This document shows, in pieces, positions 1 to 5,410 of a stretch of 7,842 nucleotides of DNA. Under the pieces are notes generated by a model, which did no database searches, was not told the origin of the DNA, and saw nothing but the letters and a program-made list of their open reading frames with translations. Numbering within the stretch: position 1 is the stretch's first letter; each line of letters starts with the position of its first letter. Origin of the DNA: Planctomycetaceae bacterium (GTDB lineage: Bacteria > Planctomycetota > Planctomycetia > Pirellulales > Pirellulaceae); NCBI GenBank assembly GCA_002685655.1, contig NYXM01000070.1, positions 1-7,842 on the forward strand. Direction: 5' to 3'. Position numbers and translations under genes: made by a program.

Positions 1-2029
1 CATTGTTTCCATTGATCGGCCATACCGTATTCTGACGTTCAATTCCGCATTCCAAGAACGAGCTCGCATTTTCTGGGGAATCGATTTCAGACCAGGAATG
101 TACATTCTGGAGCAGGTTCCGCCCGACATCGCTGCCGACTGGAAACAGCGCTATGACCGGGCCTTGGACGGTGAGCGCTTCTCGATTGAAAAGCAATACG
201 AGCACGATGGTGCGATCACGTACTCAGAAGTGCGGTTTAACCCGATTGTCAACGATGGCGTAGTAACCGGTGTGTCGGTTTTTGTCCGTGACATCTCAGA
301 GCGCAAGAAGACGGCGGAATCACTGAGAAACCGCCTCGAATTTGAAACCTTACTCTCCAAAATCTCTTCAACACTTATCAACTTGCCAGCGGGTGAGATC
401 GATAGAAAGATCGATTCATGCCTGGGGTCGCTTGCCGAATTCATGGACGTTGACCGGGCCTTGATCACTGCATTGTCAGAGGACAATTCTGTTTTCAGCG
501 TAGAGCATGAGTGGACTGCGTCTGGCATTGAACCTTCATCCAAGCAACACCAGACGTCGAAAACCAACTCAATACCCTGGGCCATGGAATTATGGTCCCG
601 GGGTGATGCTACGGTCATCCCCAATGTCTCTGAAATACCCGACGAGTTTGCAAGAGAGCGGAGCTTTCTGCAGGAAGTTGGAATTCGCTCCTCTGTCACC
701 GTACCTATGGTCGTAGGTGGCAACATTACAGGTGCAGTTGCCTTTAACGCGGTGCACAGCGAACGCGATTGGCCCGATGACTTAGTCAATCAGCTCAAAC
801 TCGTTGGCGAGATCTTTGCAAATGCACTGATGCGCAAACGGGCAGACGAAGTCTTGCAGGCAAGTGAACAACGATATCGGGCTGTGGTTGAAGACCAGAT
901 AGACTTCATTGTTCGCTGGCAGCCGGGTGGCGTTCGAACGTTTGTCAACGACGCGTACTGTCGATATTTTGGCCAAACGCGCGAAGAGTTGACCGACACG
1001 AGTTTCTTTCAGTTGATCAGTGACGAGGACCGCGCGCGTGTGATGGCAAGACTCTCGGCTCTGACGCCGGCCAGTCCAGTGAGTACGGATGATCATCGTG
1101 TGTTCCTGCCCGATGGATCAGTGGCTTGGCAACAGTGGACCGATCGGGCTCTGTTCGATGATGATGGCCAACTCGTTGCTTATCAATCCGTCGGCCGAGA
1201 CATTACGAAACAGAAGAAAGCTGAGCATCGGTTACGCGAAAGCGAAGAGCAGTTGCGTGAACTGAATGTCGAACTCGAAAAGCGTGTCGTGGAACGCACT
1301 GTGGAATTGCAGCAGGCCAACGAGGATCTCGAGGCGTACGCTCGCTCGGTGACACACGACTTGCGAGCTCCAGTGAGGGCAATGGAAGGATTTGCCACCG
1401 CGCTGGCCGGCGACTACGGCGAGCAACTGGATGACCGCGGCCGCAACTACATTCAGCGGATTGAAACGTCGGCCCAAAGGATGGACTTGCTGATCGAAGA
1501 CTTGCTGGCGTATAGCCGTCTCGGTCGCTCTGAGTTGCCGTTGCGTGATGTTGCGCTCGATATCGTCGTGCGTGAAGTGCTTGACCAACTGCACGTAGAG
1601 ATCGCGAATGGCGGCGCCGTCATCGACGTGGCTGATGATCTGCCAACCGTTAGCGGACATCGTGCGACGCTGGTACAAATCGTGGCGAATCTGGTTTCCA
1701 ACGCCATAAAATTTGTCGCGCAGGGCATGCGGGCGGAAGTCAGGATCTGGATGGAGAAACGTAGCGATGACAGGGTACGGCTGTGGGTTGAAGATAATGG
1801 CATTGGCATCGACGATGAGAATCAAGACCGTATTTTCCGCACGTTTGAGCGGCTGCACGGAATCGAAAGCTATTCAGGAACCGGTATTGGGTTGGCGATC
1901 GTTGCTCGAGCTTGTAACCGTCTCGGCGGTCATTGCGGTGTCGAATCGGAACTGGAACGCGGCAGCCGTTTCTGGGTCGAGCTGACGACATGTGGCAAGA
2001 GCTATGATTCCAAAGGACTCCCGGAATAG
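1..2029 (+). CDS. Sensor histidine kinase, PAS-GAF-PAS-HisKA-HATPase (5' end outside window)
   Basis: Cytoplasmic-type sensor kinase predicted to autophosphorylate on His and pass the phosphate to a response regulator. The frame is open from base 2, before the first in-window ATG (98), and bases 2-97 encode PAS-like sequence (IDRPYRILTFNSAF), so the true start lies upstream. Numbering from the codon at 98: end of a first PAS domain to about residue 70, a GAF domain about 80-245, a second PAS about 252-375 ending in the usual GRDIT, a coiled-coil linker about 376-412, then HisKA with H-box SVTHDLRAPV (phospho-His 420). The HATPase_c domain shows the N box (NLVSNAIKF, 531-539), G1 (DNGIG, 566-570) and G2 (GTGIGLAI, 594-601). 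The HisKA/ATPase part resembles bacteriophytochrome-type kinases. No membrane segment or attached receiver is visible, and the signal sensed is unknown. All catalytic motifs are intact. The next gene is a likely partner by position only. Confidence 0.95.
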   Translation, partial: IVSIDRPYRILTFNSAFQERARIFWGIDFRPGMYILEQVPPDIAADWKQRYDRALDGERFSIEKQYEHDGAITYSEVRFNPIVNDGVVTGVSVFVRDISERKKTAESLRNRLEFETLLSKISSTLINLPAGEIDRKIDSCLGSLAEFMDVDRALITALSEDNSVFSVEHEWTASGIEPSSKQHQTSKTNSIPWAMELWSRGDATVIPNVSEIPDEFARERSFLQEVGIRSSVTVPMVVGGNITGAVAFNAVHSERDWPDDLVNQLKLVGEIFANALMRKRADEVLQASEQRYRAVVEDQIDFIVRWQPGGVRTFVNDAYCRYFGQTREELTDTSFFQLISDEDRARVMARLSALTPASPVSTDDHRVFLPDGSVAWQQWTDRALFDDDGQLVAYQSVGRDITKQKKAEHRLRESEEQLRELNVELEKRVVERTVELQQANEDLEAYARSVTHDLRAPVRAMEGFATALAGDYGEQLDDRGRNYIQRIETSAQRMDLLIEDLLAYSRLGRSELPLRDVALDIVVREVLDQLHVEIANGGAVIDVADDLPTVSGHRATLVQIVANLVSNAIKFVAQGMRAEVRIWMEKRSDDRVRLWVEDNGIGIDDENQDRIFRTFERLHGIESYSGTGIGLAIVARACNRLGGHCGVESELERGSRFWVELTTCGKSYDSKGLPE

Positions 2030-2218
2030 ACGGCTTCCAATGATTGTCTCGACATGATCTTCGTACGGCTTCGACGGAGAACTCAATCTGCTCAAATCAG
2101 ACAACGCCTCGGTGGTGCACTCGCTGGAAAAGGACTAGAATCCACAGGTTGATGTCCAATGTCACGCCGAGCTCAGCAGCCTGTTGATTGAGATGTGGTG
2201 ATCATTTGCGAAAGTTCT

Positions 2219-2235
2219 CGGGCTCGAAGAGCCTG
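2219..2235 (+). terminator. Possible hairpin between kinase and regulator genes
   Basis: GGCTC-GAA-GAGCC forms a perfect 5-bp stem with a 3-base loop. It extends to 7 bp with one G-U pair and is followed by GTTCT rather than a real T run. It lies about 190 bp after the kinase stop and 60 bp before the next start, so it could end the kinase transcript or sit in the leader of the regulator. The rest of the 265-bp gap shows no credible gene or promoter. Confidence 0.2.
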
Positions 2236-2280
2236 GTTCTAGCCTCAGTTGTTCACAGGTAGTCAGTTGCCGACACACGT

Positions 2281-2285
2281 GGAGG
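2281..2285 (+). promoter_or_regulatory. Shine-Dalgarno site deciding a GTG start
   Basis: GGAGG lies 9 bases before the GTG at 2295. It is the only strong ribosome-binding site in front of a gene in this window, and it supports GTG as the initiation codon of the REC-PAS-LuxR gene although the frame remains open somewhat further upstream. Confidence 0.7.
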
Positions 2286-2294
2286 CCAAGCAGG

Positions 2295-3290
2295 GTGTCG
2301 CGTCCGCTACAAGTGTTGCTCGTAGACGATAATCCCGAAGACCGCGGGCTTGTGGAGCGGGAGCTACGGAGTGCTTATCCAGACGTCCAGATTGCGGAAG
2401 CCATCGACCAGCTGCAACTCGACGCCCAGATCAACGATGGTGCCTTTGACCTGGTCGTCACCGACTATCATTTGCAATGGTCCGACGGTATTCGTGTGTT
2501 GAAAGCCGTCAAGAAGCGTGCGCCCAATTGCCCAGTCATCATGTTCACGGCGACCGGTAGCGAGGAGATCGCCGTCGAAGCGATGAAGCTCGGACTGGAT
2601 GACTACATCATCAAAACCATCAAGCACCTCGTTCGGTTGCGCGGCGCTGTGCAGGCGGTTTTAGAACACGCCATGACTCAAAAGCGAGCGAATGAACTGG
2701 CGACCCGGTTGGAGTCCCTCTTGACGCAACTGGAAGTCGGCGTCTTTTGTTGCACGCTAGAAGGTCGGTTCCTGGATCTGAACAGCGCGATGGTTGAGCT
2801 GCTGGAGTGCAATTTGGCGTCGCATGTCCATCAGAAATCACTGAAATCACTGTTTTCAGACGATTCCCAAGCCGAACGTTTCTTGCGTGACGTTGTTGCC
2901 TCGCGAGTTCCGCGAGAAGCAGAAATCGAACTGGCAGCCGGATCCGAAGCGACCAGAGTTTTCCGACTCAACGTACGACTGGTGGCTGCCAATGGTGGAC
3001 AGTCACGAATTGACGGCCTGCTAGAGGACATCACGCGCCGCAAGCAATCGGAAGCCGACGCCAAGCAAACCGCCATCGCTGGTGCGCAACTCGCGATGCT
3101 TTCTCCACGGGAAACCGAGGCACTTCAACACGTTGTCGCCGGTCGCGCAAACAAAGTCATCGCCCGCCGGATGGACATCAGCGAGAAGACGGTTGAGAAG
3201 CATCGCGCAAGCTTGATGAAAAAGCTCCGAGTTCGCAGTGTTGCCGAACTCGTACGTCTGGCCATGCTGGCCGAGAGCGCTGTCAGGTAG
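2295..3290 (+). CDS. REC-PAS-LuxR response regulator
   Basis: DNA-binding response regulator of 331 residues starting at GTG. The N-terminal receiver (about 4-125) has all key residues: acidic pair D11/D12, phospho-acceptor D57 (VVTDYHL), T85 (FTATG) and K107. A PAS domain follows (about 135-250, ending in LLEDITRRK), then a LuxR/GerE helix-turn-helix (about 266-327) with the family signature LSPRETEALQHV and recognition region NKVIARRMDISEKTVEKHR. A PAS domain between receiver and HTH is an elaboration of the standard two-domain NarL/FixJ plan and suggests a second input such as a ligand or a partner protein. The receiver is predicted to be phosphorylated, most simply by the kinase encoded 265 bp upstream; this pairing is inferred from position. 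The HTH is clearly related to that of the FixJ-like protein at 3869-4621. Confidence 0.95.
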   Translation: MSRPLQVLLVDDNPEDRGLVERELRSAYPDVQIAEAIDQLQLDAQINDGAFDLVVTDYHLQWSDGIRVLKAVKKRAPNCPVIMFTATGSEEIAVEAMKLGLDDYIIKTIKHLVRLRGAVQAVLEHAMTQKRANELATRLESLLTQLEVGVFCCTLEGRFLDLNSAMVELLECNLASHVHQKSLKSLFSDDSQAERFLRDVVASRVPREAEIELAAGSEATRVFRLNVRLVAANGGQSRIDGLLEDITRRKQSEADAKQTAIAGAQLAMLSPRETEALQHVVAGRANKVIARRMDISEKTVEKHRASLMKKLRVRSVAELVRLAMLAESAVR

Positions 3291-3318
3291 GGAAATCCCT
3301 CAGTCGGGATACCCCTCA
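3290..3318. repeat. Tandem GGGA-type half-palindromic elements (candidate operator)
   Basis: Two 13-base elements, GGGAAATCCCTCA (3290-3302) and GGGATACCCCTCA (3306-3318), match at 11 of 13 positions with a 16-bp centre-to-centre distance. Each is itself an imperfect inverted repeat (GGGA opposite TCCC or CCCC); the first forms a perfect AGGGA-AA-TCCCT palindrome from 3289. They start at the stop codon of the REC-PAS-LuxR gene and lie about 100 bp before the STAS start. The second copy contains TACCCCT, which fits the TACYYMT heptamer known for NarL, a member of the same HTH family. Binding by a LuxR-type regulator is inference. Confidence 0.45.
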
Positions 3319-3325
3319 AATTTGC

Positions 3326-3343
3326 GGCAATTGTGGGCAATTG
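3326..3343. repeat. Direct repeat GGCAATTG with 10-bp period
   Basis: GGCAATTG occurs at 3326-3333 and again at 3336-3343, exactly one helical turn apart, each with an internal CAATTG palindrome. It lies between the GGGA elements and the putative -10 box of the STAS gene, a typical place for an activator or repressor site on one face of the helix. Its function is unknown. Confidence 0.35.
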
Positions 3344-3345
3344 GA

Positions 3346-3374
3346 TTCATGTGACCAATAACTCTTACTATAAA
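3346..3374 (+). promoter_or_regulatory. Possible STAS promoter (good -10, poor -35)
   Basis: TATAAA at 3369-3374 matches the sigma-70 -10 consensus at five of six positions. The hexamer 17 bp upstream, TTCATG (3346-3351), matches the -35 consensus poorly (three of six). A weak -35 preceded by repeats would fit an activator-dependent promoter. Initiation near 3381 would give a leader of about 30-40 bases. Planctomycete promoter consensus is not well fixed, so this is tentative. Confidence 0.3.
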
Positions 3375-3411
3375 ACTATCGCGTGTGTGATGAACTGATT
3401 CTCAACCTAGT

Positions 3412-3765
3412 GTGAATACCATGCAGAAGACCAACGACACGGATAGAACTTCGTCGGCTCCACGTTTCGTGTACGACGCAACGAACGGGGAACTTGTGGT
3501 GCGTGTGCTCTTGAGTGACACGCACAACGATGATGCACGCGCTGTGTTTATGGAAGCCGTCGAGGGCCACTTTCTAACGTCACCACCGAAGGCCATAGTG
3601 TTCGACATTACCGGGCATGATCTTCTTTCCAGCGGCACCTTGGAAGCGTTCTTGCGTTGTCGAAAGCGCGGGATCGATGTTTGGTTAAGAAACGCCTCGG
3701 CGCATGTGAAGGAAATCCTCGAACGGACGCACCTAGTCCAGGTGATTGGCATACAAGGCGATTAA
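3412..3765 (+). CDS. Single-domain STAS protein (anti-sigma factor antagonist-like)
   Basis: A small protein of 117 residues from GTG 3412, or 114 from ATG 3421; neither has a clear Shine-Dalgarno, so the start is open. The STAS fold is suggested by the beta strand KAIVFDITG (60-68), then LLSSGTLEAFLRCRKRGIDVWLRN (71-94) and the helix SAHVKEILERTHLVQVIGI (96-114). The SSG triplet aligns with the SpoIIAA DSSG motif, so S73 is the candidate phosphoserine; the Asp before it is replaced by Leu. Known family members bind anti-sigma kinases and release the sigma factor when unphosphorylated. No anti-sigma kinase, phosphatase or sigma factor is in the window, so partners must be elsewhere or the protein does another job. 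It lies between two LuxR-type regulator genes, behind a repeat-rich upstream region. Confidence 0.8.
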   Translation: MNTMQKTNDTDRTSSAPRFVYDATNGELVVRVLLSDTHNDDARAVFMEAVEGHFLTSPPKAIVFDITGHDLLSSGTLEAFLRCRKRGIDVWLRNASAHVKEILERTHLVQVIGIQGD

Positions 3766-3810
3766 ACCAACAACGCGACGAAGCTACGCATGATGTGTAG
3801 TCAAGTCTCT

Positions 3811-3842
3811 GTGGCTTTCGGGCACGGATGCTAGGAAGCCAC
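3811..3842 (+). terminator. Hairpin between STAS and FixJ-like genes
   Basis: GTGGCTTTC (3811-3819) and GGAAGCCAC (3834-3842) can pair over 9 bp, including one G-U, around a 14-base loop. It begins about 45 bp after the STAS stop and ends 26 bp before the next ATG. No T run follows, so it may be a terminator without a U tract or a leader structure of the downstream gene. Confidence 0.3.
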
Positions 3843-3868
3843 GCTTAACAGGCGCAGCAGACTTCAAC

Positions 3869-4621
3869 ATGGCATCGGAAAGCTCGACAGTCTTCATTGT
3901 GGACGGCGATTGTGCGGCCCAAGCGTCGGTGCAATCGCTCATCGCACCGATGGGTGTCAAAGCAGAACGGTTTTCGTCGGCTGAGGAGTTTCTTCAAAGT
4001 TGTGATGGTAGCCAGTCGGGTTGCCTGGTGACAGAACTGCGATTGCCGGGGATGGGCGGATTGGAGCTGCAGAAGGTCCTGAGGGCCCGCGACATGACCT
4101 TGCCAACGATCGTGGTTACCGACTGTGCCGACGTGCCGGCAGCCGTCGAATCCATGCAGCTCGGAGCATTCACATTGCTGGAGAAGCCGTGGCGTGATTT
4201 GGTGCTATGGGATCAGATTCAGAGGGCACTGGCCGTCGAGGCACAACTCCGTGAGGCGCGCCGCAGGAAGCTGGACCAGCGATCACGCATTGACAGTCTA
4301 ACGCGGCAGGAGCGTCAAATCATGGACATGATGGCCGCTGGACAGCCAAATAAGCGCATTTCGTCACAGCTCGATCTGAGCTTAAGAACCGTCGAAGCGC
4401 GTCGAAAAGACATTTATCGCAAGATCGGGGCGAGATCTATCGCCGAGCTTGTTCGTTTCGTCTGCGAAGCCGAACGGTTTCCGAGTTCTGATGGGCTTCT
4501 ACGAGAAGTCAGCAGTGGTCTGAACTGCGTGTGTCACGCAATGCAGCGTAATAATCGTGCGGACGATGTTAAGGCCGATAACCCATCAGCGGCTGATGAC
4601 GGGAGAGGGGCTCGAAGGTAG
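3869..4621 (+). CDS. FixJ-like regulator with degenerate receiver (Asp to Glu)
   Basis: A 250-residue protein with the FixJ layout: receiver (about 6-122), a charged helical linker (123-142) and a LuxR-type HTH (about 143-203; LTRQERQIMDMMAAGQPNKRISSQ). The receiver keeps T84 (VVTDCADVP) and K106 (EKP). The phospho-acceptor position is Glu (E56, GAA at 4034-4036, context VTELRLPGMGG) instead of Asp, and the acidic pocket reads VDGD, with Gly (G13) where FixJ has its second Asp. By analogy with other atypical receivers it should not be phosphorylated normally and may act constitutively, Glu sometimes mimicking phospho-Asp, or through partner binding. The tail 204-250 beyond the HTH is polar, absent from standard FixJ proteins and matches nothing I recognise. 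ATG 3869 has no strong ribosome-binding site, but the receiver starts right after it. Probable targets include nearby genes or its own operon; this is unproven. Confidence 0.9.
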   Translation: MASESSTVFIVDGDCAAQASVQSLIAPMGVKAERFSSAEEFLQSCDGSQSGCLVTELRLPGMGGLELQKVLRARDMTLPTIVVTDCADVPAAVESMQLGAFTLLEKPWRDLVLWDQIQRALAVEAQLREARRRKLDQRSRIDSLTRQERQIMDMMAAGQPNKRISSQLDLSLRTVEARRKDIYRKIGARSIAELVRFVCEAERFPSSDGLLREVSSGLNCVCHAMQRNNRADDVKADNPSAADDGRGARR

Positions 4622-4853
4622 CAAGGATGCCGCTCGTCCCGCGATGCATCATTGATCCGGCATAAGCCGCCTCTTGTTCTGCTCCGACGAGCTTCCTTAT
4701 GAAGTGACAAACGTGGGCGCGCACCGCAATATTTTGCGGGGATCGGAATTTACCGTGAGGCGAGCTTACGACGATAGGAACTGCACAACCTTCGTCGGCA
4801 CGGCAGATGCTTGGGTCAGGGCCCGTCCAGGGGCAGGAAGTATTTGCCGTGCC
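4622..4853. other. Stretch with no recognisable gene
   Basis: The plus-strand frame leading into the HD-GYP remnant is open from TTG 4674, but its first 60 codons have no recognisable fold, and the other plus-strand frames are broken by stops. A 113-codon minus-strand frame (4569-4910) also shows no family motif. The receiver domain expected ahead of an RpfG-type HD-GYP domain is not detectable, so this is most likely decayed or intergenic DNA. Confidence 0.4.
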
Positions 4854-5231
4854 ATGAAGGCTTTTGTGACTGCATCGGCCGGAGGTGACTCGGACACGAA
4901 AGTCAGTCAACTTGCACTAGCACTGAGGGTAGCTGCCTCAATGCACGACGTCGGTAAGATCGGCATTCCCGACAGCGTCCTGCAAAAGCCTGGAAAACTG
5001 ACCGACGGCGAATTCGAGATCATGAAATCACATACGGTAATTGGGGGGCAACTCCTCGCAGACAGTCAATCGCCGATGCTCAAGATGGCTGGTGAAATCG
5101 CTTTATCCCACCACGAACGTTGGGACGGGACCGGATATCCCTGCCGTGTTTCTGGAAGCGAGATTCCCCTTGCCGCGCGAATCGTCGCCATCGTGGATGT
5201 GTATGACGCACTGACGCACGATCGCGTGTAA
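4854..5231 (+). pseudogene. HD-GYP phosphodiesterase remnant
   Basis: Intact HD-GYP domains hydrolyse cyclic-di-GMP and run to about 170-180 residues, often behind a receiver (RpfG type). Here only about 110 recognisable residues remain: the HD motif [12 protein letters not shown] (HD codons 4944-4949), [17 protein letters not shown], and [11 protein letters not shown] (GYP at 5133-5141), ending [13 protein letters not shown] before TAA 5229-5231. Family members normally continue with a Tyr-Arg-rich segment and a final helix, so the C-terminus is lost. Upstream, GGDSDTK jumps straight to VSQLALAL, leaving out the usual HxxRV helix with its metal-ligand His; this looks like an in-frame internal deletion. 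ATG 4854 is used as a nominal start because similarity appears only after it; TTG 4674 would add 60 unmatched codons. The core catalytic motifs survive, so a short expressed protein cannot be excluded, but a normal active phosphodiesterase is unlikely. Confidence 0.65.
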
Positions 5232-5320
5232 TGAACGAACAACATCTTCGCGCGTTGGTGATTGAAGACGAGGAATCCGCACGACGATTGACGATTCGGG
5301 CATTGACCAATGAGGCATGT
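5231..5320 (+). pseudogene. Receiver-domain fragment, N-terminal 30 residues
   Basis: ATG 5231 overlaps the TAA stop of the HD-GYP remnant (TAATG), the spacing of translationally coupled genes. The first residues, MNEQHLRALVIEDEESARRL followed by TIRALTNEA, are a typical receiver start: beta-1, the acidic pair E12/D13 and helix alpha-1. Similarity stops near 5320, before the phospho-acceptor Asp. The frame stays open to 5641, but from 5411 it runs antisense through the sulfatase gene and has no receiver-like sequence. The gene therefore appears cut off, perhaps by the rearrangement that brought in or abutted the sulfatase locus. Confidence 0.6.
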
Positions 5321-5341
5321 GTCCCTCTCAGAGAGGCGGAC
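5321..5341. terminator. Hairpin between convergent gene ends
   Basis: CCTCT-CAG-AGAGG (5324-5336) is a perfect 5-bp stem with a 3-base loop, extendable through GTC/GAC with a two-base bulge. It lies 70 bp past the sulfatase stop (minus-strand sense) and right at the point where the receiver fragment ends. No T run is present on either strand, so terminator function is weakly supported; it may instead mark a junction. Confidence 0.25.
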
Positions 5342-5410
5342 CGACAGAATAGCACGAGTCCGGCTCGGAGAGTCGAACGAACGGACCGGGCAGCGACTGT
5401 CCTCCTACCC

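Noticed and set aside
2064..2138. Short plus-strand open stretch after the kinase gene reading FDGELNLLKSDNASVVHSLEKD before a stop
   Set aside because: It has protein-like composition and could be a remnant, but there is no start codon, no ribosome-binding site and no recognisable domain, and it is preceded at once by an in-frame stop.
4584..4598. CATCAG-CGG-CTGATG inverted repeat near the end of the FixJ-like gene
   Set aside because: It lies inside the coding tail, has a 6-bp stem and no T run. A terminator is unlikely.
4569..4910. 113-codon minus-strand frame across the end of the FixJ-like gene and the gap
   Set aside because: No family motif and no ribosome-binding support, and it overlaps a well-supported gene antisense; probably chance.
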